A stretch of 64,000 bases of DNA, taken from the NCBI RefSeq assembly GCF_026004055.1, contig NZ_BPIJ01000001.1, positions 1 to 64,000 on the forward strand, given 5' to 3'. Within the stretch, counting starts at the first letter, position 1; every line of letters starts with the position of its first letter. The notes below the pieces were generated by a model. It was not told where the DNA came from and did no database searches. It saw nothing but the letters and a program-made list of their open reading frames with translations. Both the position numbers and the translations under genes were made by a program. Below are positions 22,677 through 30,681 of the stretch, in pieces. This DNA comes from Meiothermus sp. (lineage in GTDB: Bacteria > Deinococcota > Deinococci > Deinococcales > Thermaceae).

Positions 22677-24602
22677 CTAGCTTGATAAATTCCGAATCGC
22701 TTCAACGGCTTGTGGGTTCTCGAGGGCCGACAGATCGCCGGGGTTTTGGCCCAGATAGGCAGCTCGAATCACCCGCCGCATTACCTTGGCGTTGCGGGTT
22801 TTGGGCAGGTCGGGAACAAAAATAATTTTTTCTGGCTTGAGGGCTTTGCCCAGGCGACCGGCAATGGTTTCTGCTATGGCCTGTCCCATTTCCTCGCTCG
22901 GAATGTGCTCGGCCCGCAGCACCACAAACACCACCGCAGCCTCGCCCTTGACTGGATGGGGAATGCCAATAGCAGCTGCTTCCTTCACTGCCGGGTGCTC
23001 AACGGCGGCGCTCTCGTATTCGGCTGGGCCCACCCGCTTCCCTGCAATTTTCAGGGTATCGTCGCTGCGTCCCTGGATCATCCAGTGGCCTTCATGGTCC
23101 AAAATGGCCCAGTCGCCATGCACCCAGATGTTTTCAAATCGGCTCCAGTAGGTGTCTAGGTAGCGCTCGGGAGCCTTCCAAAAACCCTTGGTCTGTCCAG
23201 GCCACGGCCCCATCACGGCCAGCTCTCCTACCTCATCGCGTATAGGCCGGCCCTTGCTATCCAGTACCTCGGCGTGCATGCCCGGAACGGCGGTGTTGAA
23301 CCCCATGGGCTTGATGGGCCGCCAGGCGGTGCAGCCCAGGATGCCCCCGCCAATTTCGGTGCCGCCGGAGTAGTTGATGATGGGTGTGCGATTTTGGCCT
23401 ACAGTTCTGGCAAACCAGAGATAAGGCTCCAGGTTCCAGGGTTCGCCGGTGGAGCCCAGCATCCGTAATCTGGACAAATCGTGCTTGCGAACGGGCTCGT
23501 CGCCCAGGGGCATCAGGGCCCGTACCAGGGTGGGGGAGAGGCCCAGGTGGGTGACCTTGTGCCGCTCACATATAGCCCACAGCCGGCCTGCATCGGGATA
23601 ATCGGGGGCCCCTTCGTAGAGCAACACGGTACCCCCGATGGTCAGGGCCCCCAGGATGGCCCAGGGCCCCATCATCCAGCCCATATCGGTGAACCAGAAC
23701 AGGGTCTCGTGCTTTCGCAGATCGAAGAGGTGGGCCATGTCCTGGGCGGCCTTGATGGGAAATCCTGCGTGGTAGTGCACGGTGCCCTTGGGTTTGCCGG
23801 TGGTGCCGGAGGTGTAAATCAGCATGAAGGGATCCATGCTGTGCATGGGCTCATAAGAGGCTGTGGTGGGCTGCTGTGGAACGATTTGATCCCAGGCCAC
23901 CTCGTTCGGTGCTAGCTCTACGTTCCCAAAACGACGCACCACCAAAAGCTGCTGCACGCTGGGTGAAAGCGCCGCAGCAGCACGGGCGTTATCCAATAGC
24001 TTGACCTGGCTGCCCCGGCGGTAAAAGCCATCGGCGGTGATAATCAGTTTGGCCTCGGCATCCTGAAGGCGGGTGGCTGCTGCCTCAGCGGCATAGCCCG
24101 AGAAAATGGGTACAAAAATCGCGCCGATCTGGGCCAGGGCCAAGGCGCTGATGGCAGTCTCGGGCAGCATGGGCAGGAAGAGGCCCACCCGATCCCCCTT
24201 GCCAATGCCCAGGGATCGTAGGGCATGCGCGGCCTGGGCTACGGTGACCTCGAGCTCACCATAATTCAACCTCACCACAGCACCGTCTTCCCCTTCCCAG
24301 AGGAGGGCCGGGTCGTGGGGCCGGGTTTTGGCATGGTGCAGGGCGTTATAGGCCAGGTTGAGCTGCCCCCCCACAAACCACTGCGGCCACTGCGGCCCCT
24401 GCGAAACATCCAACACCTGACGGTAGGGTACAAACCACTCGATGCCCAAAAGCTCCAAGGTGGCTTCCCAGAAAGCCTCGGGCTGCTGGATACTGAAGGT
24501 ATAGAGCGCCTCATAGCTATCCAGCTTCAGGTGCTTTAGCAGGGTTTCTATGTGGCTGCCGCGTTTGTATTCCTCGGTTGGGAACCAGATGGGTTGGTTC
24601 AT
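22677..24602 (-). CDS. Acetoacetyl-/acetyl-CoA synthetase-like AMP-dependent ligase
   Basis: A 641-residue member of the ANL superfamily, which activates a carboxylic acid as acyl-AMP and transfers it to CoA. It has the P-loop motif (LIYTSGTTGKPKG), the A5 motif (NYSGGTEIGGG), the A7/A8 hinge (WVHGDWAILDHEGHWMIQGRSDD) and the A10 lysine (LPKTRNAKVMRRVIRA). The N-terminal ACAS-like part and a length of about 640 residues point to the acetyl-/propionyl-/acetoacetyl-CoA synthetase branch. The exact acid cannot be told. ATG 24602 (MNQPIW) has GAGG upstream; ATG 24623 is also in frame. It is encoded alone between repeat copies. Confidence 0.85.
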   Translation of the reverse strand: MNQPIWFPTEEYKRGSHIETLLKHLKLDSYEALYTFSIQQPEAFWEATLELLGIEWFVPYRQVLDVSQGPQWPQWFVGGQLNLAYNALHHAKTRPHDPALLWEGEDGAVVRLNYGELEVTVAQAAHALRSLGIGKGDRVGLFLPMLPETAISALALAQIGAIFVPIFSGYAAEAAATRLQDAEAKLIITADGFYRRGSQVKLLDNARAAAALSPSVQQLLVVRRFGNVELAPNEVAWDQIVPQQPTTASYEPMHSMDPFMLIYTSGTTGKPKGTVHYHAGFPIKAAQDMAHLFDLRKHETLFWFTDMGWMMGPWAILGALTIGGTVLLYEGAPDYPDAGRLWAICERHKVTHLGLSPTLVRALMPLGDEPVRKHDLSRLRMLGSTGEPWNLEPYLWFARTVGQNRTPIINYSGGTEIGGGILGCTAWRPIKPMGFNTAVPGMHAEVLDSKGRPIRDEVGELAVMGPWPGQTKGFWKAPERYLDTYWSRFENIWVHGDWAILDHEGHWMIQGRSDDTLKIAGKRVGPAEYESAAVEHPAVKEAAAIGIPHPVKGEAAVVFVVLRAEHIPSEEMGQAIAETIAGRLGKALKPEKIIFVPDLPKTRNAKVMRRVIRAAYLGQNPGDLSALENPQAVEAIRNLSS

Positions 24603-24836
24603 AGCTGGCCTCACGTTATACAAAAGTTTAAGCCCATCGGGTGCTCTGCAACGAGTTCAAAGCTGCTGAAGGCACCCCTGAGTCTGGCTTTTCCCTTGCA
24701 CTCAATGCCTCGGCTGGGCTTCCAGCAGATGTTTACCCTGTTGTGATGGCCGAGTACAGGCTACCAAGGCCGGCAAGCTCCTTTTCTACGCCGTAGAGAG
24801 TATTTCCTCGAGGCTCCTATCGCGCTTTTCACGGAT

Positions 24837-25628
24837 GTGGCCCGCCCACGAAAACGAGAAGGGACAAGCAGACGTGCCTCACCTCGGTGAGGCACGCTTG
24901 TCTGCGTTGCGTCTGGGCCAGGTTAGCCACGTTGTGGCTATGGCATAAGCCATTCCCTGGCAGACGCATGTTACGCACTGGGGCGTGGGCCACGGGTGCT
25001 TGGGTTTCGAGTTTCCCGGCGGCCACTGTTTTGTCCAGGACAAAAGATTCTTATACCGGATTCAAAAAGATACTCTTCAAAACCAAAAACCCAGAGGCTA
25101 TCTTTTTGAATCCTAGAGCACACCCCTCCCTGACGGTCGGCGAAAAAAACGTCTCCCTTCCAAGGGGCGGTATCGCCCTCCGCTACGCGGATAACTTCGG
25201 TCGGGTTAGTTCGTTACCATTCGGTGACGAACTAACCGAATCTGGTATTAGTGGTCTGGTAACTAAATTTCCGAAGTTTTGTACCGCACACCGAATACAT
25301 CGATGTAGAGATTCCATCCCACTTCGGCCCCCGAGATGGCCTAAAAACGCCCTCCCTACCGCGTAGGGAGGGTGGGGGAGGGTATCAGGCAAGGCCCCCA
25401 ATCCGCTGCGTGAAGGGCCAGGTCAGCCACCCCACCTGGCCTCCCCTACGCAGTAGGGGAGGGAAGGGGCGAAGCGGGGTGGGGTGCTTTTTGCATGACC
25501 GTACAGGCAAGGCACCGAAGGCCCAGGTTTACGAGACACGGCGCGTTCTGAAGGCTAAACCCCATACTGCGTATTTTGTTACCAGACCATTAGTCCCCGA
25601 TGGCTCAATATTTGTGAAGAGCGCTCTA
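24837..25628 (+). repeat. Composite modular repeat, copy 2 (A+ B+ C+ D)
   Basis: Nearly base-for-base identical with the copy at 7129-7919 and in the same orientation. The few differences seen are GTGGCCC for GTGGCC at the left end, GGCACC for GACACC, and CTCAAT for CTCGAT near the right end. It shares the extra roughly 60 bp of cassette B that the copies at 37650 and 44035 lack. The identity implies recent duplication or gene conversion. Confidence 0.9.
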
Positions 25629-25708
25629 CGAGGTGGGCGAGGGACGGGGTGGTTCTAGGTTTAGGTTGCTTTGCTTCGCGGAGGGTGCGGAGGTGGTGGT
25701 ATCGGCAG

Positions 25709-26575
25709 CTATCGCTTGCGAAACAGTCCCCCAAAAAGCCCTTTGCCTTTAGGGGGTTTGTCTTCTGGGGGGGTTTTGTTGGGTTTGGGTTCGGTTTGGG
25801 GGGTGCCCTGTACAACCTGGAGAAAAGCTTTGGGGGTGGCCCGCAGGGCGGGGTCTTTGGCCAGGAGATTGCGCACAATCCGGTCGAGGTGGGGGGGGAG
25901 GTTGGTTGGAGGAGGCAGTTTGTGCAGGTGGGCGTGGCTGAGTTCCTCTAGCGTTTCGCCCACAAAGGGGCGCTTGCCCACCAGCAACTCGAAAGCCATT
26001 ACTCCAAAGGAATAGGCGTCCGAGGCGGGGGTGGCGGGCTCGCCCAAGAAGAGTTCGGGGGCCATGTAGAAGGGGCTTCCTGCGCGCTCGAGGGGTTTGG
26101 GGTTTTCACGGGTTTTGGCCACCCCAAAGTCGCCGAGTTTGAACAGCAGCCCGTCGATGAAGATGTTGGAGGGCTTGACGTCCTGGTGGATGATGCCCCG
26201 GTCGTGGAGGTAGATCAGGGCCTGGGCAATCTGACTCAAGCACTCGAGGGCCACCTCGCGGCTCAGGGGGCCTTTTCGGAGGCTGTCCTCGAGGGTTCCT
26301 TCCTCAAAATACTCCAGCGCCAAAAAAGCCCCTTCCCCTTCGGGACGACCCGAAAGCCCCCGCACCAGGTTGGCGTGGTTGAGGGTCAGGGAAAGGGCTA
26401 CTTCCTGGGCAAAGCGCTCGGTCAGGGCCCGGTCGGTGCGCACCTCACGGCGGGGCACCTTGAGGGCTACCTTGGTGCCGTCGGGGGCGTGGGCCAGGTA
26501 GACCTGCGACGACCGCCCCAAGCCCAGGAGCATCTCGAGCTTGTAGTGTTGGCGGGTGAGTCGGCGGTAGTCCAT
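25709..26575 (-). CDS. Cytosolic Ser/Thr protein kinase (Hanks type, non-RD)
   Basis: A 288-residue eukaryotic-like kinase. Gly-rich loop GLGRSSQVY (residues 18-26), catalytic Lys39 in VALK, catalytic loop HQDVKPSN (His130, Asp132), DFG at 149-151, and APE (MAPELF). Gln131 replaces the Arg of HRD, which makes it a non-RD kinase that may not need activation-loop phosphorylation. There is no membrane helix or PASTA domain; the protein ends in a short Pro/Lys-rich tail. Substrates are unknown. It lies beside repeat copy 2 and near a UPF0173 hydrolase. Confidence 0.88.
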   Translation of the reverse strand: MDYRRLTRQHYKLEMLLGLGRSSQVYLAHAPDGTKVALKVPRREVRTDRALTERFAQEVALSLTLNHANLVRGLSGRPEGEGAFLALEYFEEGTLEDSLRKGPLSREVALECLSQIAQALIYLHDRGIIHQDVKPSNIFIDGLLFKLGDFGVAKTRENPKPLERAGSPFYMAPELFLGEPATPASDAYSFGVMAFELLVGKRPFVGETLEELSHAHLHKLPPPTNLPPHLDRIVRNLLAKDPALRATPKAFLQVVQGTPQTEPKPNKTPPEDKPPKGKGLFGGLFRKR

Positions 26576-26616
26576 GCAGATTCCAGGTTTCTTTAGCTAT
26601 CTAAGCACAGCTTGCG

Positions 26617-27294
26617 TTATGAAAGCGTTAGGTGCTGGCCTGGCTCGAGCGCCTGACCTCCTACCCCCAGCAGACCGGCCCGCTGGACAAAGGCCGCCCC
26701 ATCCTGGGCAATGGGGGGGAAGGTGTTGTAGTGCACCGGCAGTACCTGTTTGGCGCGTACAAGCTCGAGGGCCCGCAAAGCATCGTCGGGCCCCATGGTG
26801 AAGTGGTCGCCGATGGGCAGGATGGCCAGGTCGAGGTTATACTGGGCCACCAGTGCCATATCGCTGAACAGGGCCGTGTCGCCAGCGTTGTAGATTCGCT
26901 TGCCGCCCAGTTCCAGCACAAACCCCTGGGCCACACCGCCGTAGGTTCCGTCGGGGAAAGAAGAAGAATGCCAGGCGGGGAACCACTTGAGCCAGCCGCC
27001 CTTGAACTTATAGGTACCCCCCAGGTTCATACCCACGCCCTTGCCTCCCTGCTTCTCGGCGTAGCTCACAATCTCGTAGTTGGAGATGATGGGGGCTCCG
27101 GTGCGCCGGCTAATGGCTACGCTGTCGCCATAATGGTCGCCGTGGGCATGGGTGAGCACAATCAGGTCGGCTTCCACCTGGTCGGCGCTCAGGGCCGCTT
27201 TGGGGTTGCCGGTAAGGAAAGGATCTACCACAAGACGGGTGCTGCCATCGCTAATAAGCAACGCCGAGTGTCCCAAGTAGCGTACTTCAACCAC
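26617..27294 (-). CDS. UPF0173-type metallo-beta-lactamase-fold hydrolase
   Basis: A 225-residue metal-dependent hydrolase. The metal motif THAHGDHYGD (His49, His51, Asp53, His54) and later ligands (AWHSSSFPDG, NAGDTALF, PVHYNTFP) match UPF0173 proteins, whose substrate is not established. It starts with GTG 27294 behind a good GGAGGTG site; a TATACT about 20 nt further upstream is a candidate -10. Confidence 0.88.
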   Translation of the reverse strand: MVEVRYLGHSALLISDGSTRLVVDPFLTGNPKAALSADQVEADLIVLTHAHGDHYGDSVAISRRTGAPIISNYEIVSYAEKQGGKGVGMNLGGTYKFKGGWLKWFPAWHSSSFPDGTYGGVAQGFVLELGGKRIYNAGDTALFSDMALVAQYNLDLAILPIGDHFTMGPDDALRALELVRAKQVLPVHYNTFPPIAQDGAAFVQRAGLLGVGGQALEPGQHLTLS

Positions 27295-27409
27295 GGTGCC
27301 ACCTCCTTTTCCAGTATATGCTCAGATTCCCGGTTTATCTTTGGGGCTTTTGGGGTATCGAGGTGCGGGCCAAAGGATACAGATAAGCGATAGGTCAGAA
27401 TTGCGGGCA

Positions 27410-27841
27410 TCAGACTTTGGTCAGCCGCTCCAAGACCCTCTCCACGTTGCGCTCAAAGGCGGCTTCGGCCAGCCGTCCCAAAGCCCGCCCTCCCCATTTT
27501 TCTCCCTGGGGCAAGGTAGCGTGGATACGCAGGGTGAGCTGATAGTCTATGCCACCCCCCACAACCTTCCCCCTTCCTTCAAGCTCGGCCCAGAAGGCGG
27601 GCGGGTCTGGTAGGGGCAGGGCCTCCAAGCGGGCCTGCGAGCCCTGTGGATGAATACGGCTTTGGAAGGGAAAATGGATTTCCCCAAACAGCGGGGCCTC
27701 GGCCACCAGATAGCCCTGGAGGATGGTGTCCTGTCGGGTCAGATCGCCAAAAGGAGGCTTGCCGGCGAACACCCGCTCGGGCTCGAGCAGATGTTCGGGG
27801 GATTCGGTCAAATGCAATTGGAAGGATTTTTCCAACACCAT
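27410..27841 (-). CDS. Conserved hypothetical protein (DUF3809-like)
   Basis: A 143-residue soluble protein, beta-rich with a C-terminal helix (GRALGRLAEAAFERNVERVL). The overall look (LTRQDTILQGYLVAEAPLFGEIHFPF) suggests a polyketide-cyclase/START-like or DUF3809 protein known mainly from Deinococcus-Thermus; the family name is from memory and tentative. Its ATG directly follows the TAA of the 27842-28045 gene, so the two are probably co-translated. Confidence 0.6.
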   Translation of the reverse strand: MVLEKSFQLHLTESPEHLLEPERVFAGKPPFGDLTRQDTILQGYLVAEAPLFGEIHFPFQSRIHPQGSQARLEALPLPDPPAFWAELEGRGKVVGGGIDYQLTLRIHATLPQGEKWGGRALGRLAEAAFERNVERVLERLTKV

Positions 27842-28045
27842 TTAGTTGACCCACTCGACCCGCAGTTGTCCGGCCTGCGAGAGCTGCTCGATTTCCTCGT
27901 CGGTCACGTTTCGCAGGCGTGCCAGGTGGCTAAACTCCGGGGCCGCCGAGGCCAGCCCGACCCGGACTACCAGCACCTCCTCGCCTTCGGCCTTGCCGAT
28001 GCGCCAGACCAGATGATTTCCTAGCCGCTCGAGCAGATCCTCCAT
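27842..28045 (-). CDS. Small conserved hypothetical protein (DUF3248-like)
   Basis: A 67-residue acidic protein (MEDLLERLGNHLVWRIGKAE, then EVLVVRVGLASAAPEFSHLA). It is possibly one of the small Deinococcus-Thermus families such as DUF3248; the assignment is tentative. Head-to-tail with the 27410-27841 gene (TAA directly followed by ATG). It is divergent from the nucleotidyltransferase, 68 bp away. Confidence 0.55.
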   Translation of the reverse strand: MEDLLERLGNHLVWRIGKAEGEEVLVVRVGLASAAPEFSHLARLRNVTDEEIEQLSQAGQLRVEWVN

Positions 28046-28101
28046 AACCCATAGCGTATCGGGTTGCGGGGGCTGGGTAAAGAGAGCGGGGTGACGAAGG
28101 G

Positions 28102-28107
28102 TAAACT
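28102..28107 (+). promoter_or_regulatory. -10 element, leaderless start of the 28114 gene
   Basis: TAAACT lies 6 nt before the GTG at 28114; there is no ribosome site. Confidence 0.45.
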
Positions 28108-28113
28108 AGGGCA

Positions 28114-28818
28114 GTGGAAGCGATTGTGCTGGCCGGAGGCAAAGCCGACCCGCTGGCCCTGAAGTTCGGCGTTGCCAGCAAGACCCTGGTGCCCTACCGG
28201 GGCCGACCACTGGTGGAGCACACCTTGGAAGCCTTAGTGCAGGCGGGGCTGGAAGTGATTTTAGTGGGTCCTTCAGCCCCCTTGAACCCGCCGCCCAAGG
28301 TATTCCTGGCTGACCACGGCAGCCTGGTTGCCAACCTCGAGGCGGGCATCAATGCAGCCAAAGGAGACAAGGTGCTGGTTGCTACCGGCGATATGCCCTT
28401 CCTGAGCGGAGAGGCCGTGCGCTGGGTGCTGGAACATGCGCCCCAGGCGGGTTTCGTATACACCATTATCGCCAAACCCACCATCGAGCAACGCTTTCCT
28501 AACATGCGGCGCACCTATGCCCGCATCCGGGAGGGCTCCTTTACGGGGGGTAACATCGTTCTTGTTGACAAAAAGCTCTTTTATACGGCCCTTCCTTTGC
28601 TCAAACGGGCCCTGGAGCTGCGCAAAAGGCCCCTGGCCCTGGCCCAGCTGATCGGCTTTGGAACCTTGCTGAAGGTGCTCCTGGGCCAAGCCGATATAGC
28701 CGGGCTCGAGGCCAGGGTCTCGCAAATCCTCGGGGTTCCGGCCAGGGCACTCATCACCCCCTACGCCGAGGTGGGGGTTGATATAGACAAAGAAGAGGAT
28801 CTGCAGTGGTTGGGGTAA
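28114..28818 (+). CDS. MobA-like nucleotidyltransferase
   Basis: A 234-residue GT-A-type nucleotidyltransferase. It starts GTG-EAIVLAGGKADPLA, with SKTLVPYRGRPLVEHTLEAL, then the metal site VATGDMPFLSG and a C-terminal VGVDIDKEEDL. These features match the family that includes MobA (molybdopterin guanylyltransferase) and CoF-type or sugar nucleotidyltransferases. The AGG loop lacks the usual S/R-M pattern of MobA and the protein is somewhat longer, so the substrate is open. It converges with pilT. Confidence 0.75.
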   Translation: MEAIVLAGGKADPLALKFGVASKTLVPYRGRPLVEHTLEALVQAGLEVILVGPSAPLNPPPKVFLADHGSLVANLEAGINAAKGDKVLVATGDMPFLSGEAVRWVLEHAPQAGFVYTIIAKPTIEQRFPNMRRTYARIREGSFTGGNIVLVDKKLFYTALPLLKRALELRKRPLALAQLIGFGTLLKVLLGQADIAGLEARVSQILGVPARALITPYAEVGVDIDKEEDLQWLG

Positions 28819-28843
28819 TTGGGCCGCACAATGAAGACTACCC

Positions 28844-29950
28844 CTACAAACGGCGCGAGCCTGCAGGCTGAGGCGTGGGGCTACCGGCGCCTGCCAGACG
28901 GGCAAACTCCTTCGGGTCAACCGCACGCGACTGTCCCATCTCGTAGGTGATCAGCTTGCGCTTATACAAGTCGGCCAGATAGGCGTCCATGGTGATCATG
29001 CCGTACTGTCCACCGGTTTGGATCACGCTCACAAGCTGGTGGCTCTTACCTTCGCGGATGAGGGCCCGCACCGCCGGGGTGGCAATCATGAGTTCGTAGG
29101 CCAGCACCCGCCCACCGCCAAAGGCCTTTGGCAAAAGCTGCTGGGTAAGCACTGCCACCAGGTTGTTGGAAAGCTGTACCCGCACCTGCTCTTGTTGCGA
29201 CTCCGGAAACACGTCGATGATCCGGTCGATGGTCTCGGGGGCGCTGTTGGTATGCAGGGTGCCCATCACCAGGTGGCCGGTCTCGGCAGCGGTGATGGCA
29301 GCAGATATGGTTTCGTAGTCGCGCATCTCTCCCACCAGGATTACGTCCGGCGCCTGGCGCAACACCGACCGCAGGGCCTTGTCGAAGCCGTGGGTATCGG
29401 AACCAATTTCGCGCTGGTTGATGATGGAGGATTTGTGACGATGGAAAAACTCGATGGGGTCTTCGATGGTGACGATGTGGCAGCGCTTGCGCTCGTTGAT
29501 GTAGTCGATCATCGAGGCCAGGGTAGTAGACTTCCCCGAGCCGGTAGGCCCGGTCACCAGCACCAGACCACGCGGGTTCATGGCGATGTCGGCCACGTTC
29601 TTCGGCAGGCCCAGTTCCTCAAAGCTCTTGACGTTGGAAGGCACCACCCGCAATACCCCACCCACGCTACCGCGCTGCAAGAAGATATTCACGCGGAAGC
29701 GGCCCTTACCGGGCAGGCTAAAGGAGAAGTCGAGTTCCTTCTCCTCTTCGAAGACCCGCTGCTGCTTTTCGTCCATCAGGGCATAGGTCAGACGGCGGGT
29801 TTCCTGCGGGGTGAGGGGTTCGTACTCGGTGGGATGGAACTCACCGTCAATTTTAATCATGGGGGGTAGACCGACCGTGATGACCAGGTCGCTCGAGTTC
29901 CGATCTACGGCCAGGTTGAGCAAATCTACGATATCCGGGGCTTTGGTCAT
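28844..29950 (-). CDS. pilT: Type IV pilus retraction ATPase PilT
   Basis: A 368-residue secretion-type ATPase that powers pilus retraction and twitching. Walker A GPTGSGKST (residues 134-142), Asp box (IVTIEDPIEF), Walker B (DVILVGEMRD), His box (GHLVMGTLHTNSA) and the C-terminal AIRNLIRE-type motif seen here as AVRALIREGK. Length is normal for PilT and it lacks the PilB N-terminal domain. Start ATG 29950 has GGAGAG upstream. It is encoded away from other pilus genes but in the same window as the Pil-Chp-like operon, which would control it. Confidence 0.92.
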   Translation of the reverse strand: MTKAPDIVDLLNLAVDRNSSDLVITVGLPPMIKIDGEFHPTEYEPLTPQETRRLTYALMDEKQQRVFEEEKELDFSFSLPGKGRFRVNIFLQRGSVGGVLRVVPSNVKSFEELGLPKNVADIAMNPRGLVLVTGPTGSGKSTTLASMIDYINERKRCHIVTIEDPIEFFHRHKSSIINQREIGSDTHGFDKALRSVLRQAPDVILVGEMRDYETISAAITAAETGHLVMGTLHTNSAPETIDRIIDVFPESQQEQVRVQLSNNLVAVLTQQLLPKAFGGGRVLAYELMIATPAVRALIREGKSHQLVSVIQTGGQYGMITMDAYLADLYKRKLITYEMGQSRAVDPKEFARLAGAGSPTPQPAGSRRL

Positions 29951-30042
29951 GCGTCTCTCTCCAGTTGTCAACTAGGATACGCCAAACCAAAAGCAAGGTA
30001 TGTTTATCTGCCCATTCCGGTTTCGCTGGAGGCAAAAGGGCA

Positions 30043-30582
30043 TTACTTGGCACCTAAATATTTGAAGTAGCGCTCGCGGGTAATCATGCCGTGAACGGTA
30101 TCGCCATCGGCCACAAAAACAATCTGGTGTTGGCGAAACAAAGAACCCAGTTCGCTGGCGGCTGTATCGCCGGGTACCACCGGGGCCTCGTCCCAGGGCA
30201 CCAGCGAGTCGGCAATGCCGATGATACCTACTGGGTGTCCTGCTTCGAGCAGTACCGCGATGTTGCCCTCGAAGGATTGCAGGGCATTGATGACCGGCAC
30301 CGGCCGGGCCAGCTTACGGGCCGAGGTGGGGGCAAAGATTCCGGCCGAGAGTAGGGTGGTAGTGGTCACCTTGACCGCCCGCTTGGCAATCCAGAGGCTA
30401 AGGGTGAAGACCAGCAAGAAAGCAAGCCCCTCGAGTACGCCCAAAAAGTTGAAGCCCTCCCAGCCAAACTGGCCCCGCCCGCCAAAAGCCAGGTGTATGA
30501 GTCCAGAAACCATTAGCCCCGCAATAAGGGCTGCAAGATAAGCAATCAAGCCCGCCAGGCGTAAATCACGAACCGTTCGCAT
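30043..30582 (-). CDS. Membrane protein with C-terminal CBS-like domain
   Basis: A 179-residue protein with two membrane helices (LAGLIAYLAALIAGLMVSGL and FLGVLEGLAFLLVFTLSLWI). A cytoplasmic part follows, resembling a degenerate CBS pair (GHPVGIIGIADSLVPWDE, then HQIVFVADGDTVHGMITRE). Function unknown; CBS domains usually bind adenosine nucleotides. TAGACT 9 nt before the ATG and an AGGAG are both present. It may share transcripts with pilT, 92 bp downstream. Confidence 0.65.
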   Translation of the reverse strand: MRTVRDLRLAGLIAYLAALIAGLMVSGLIHLAFGGRGQFGWEGFNFLGVLEGLAFLLVFTLSLWIAKRAVKVTTTTLLSAGIFAPTSARKLARPVPVINALQSFEGNIAVLLEAGHPVGIIGIADSLVPWDEAPVVPGDTAASELGSLFRQHQIVFVADGDTVHGMITRERYFKYLGAK

Positions 30583-30681
30583 CTGGCTCCTAGTCTACAC
30601 CGCTTAGTAGTGTAGCTAGCTGTCGGCAGCTGGGTTCGCCGCTAGCAAGTGCCCTGGGCCAAACCCTATGTACTGTATTCG

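Noticed and set aside
30043-30582. Magnesium/cobalt exporter of the CorC/HlyC type
   Set aside because: Although it has membrane helices and a CBS-like part, it is far too short and lacks the CNNM transmembrane and CorC_HlyC domains.
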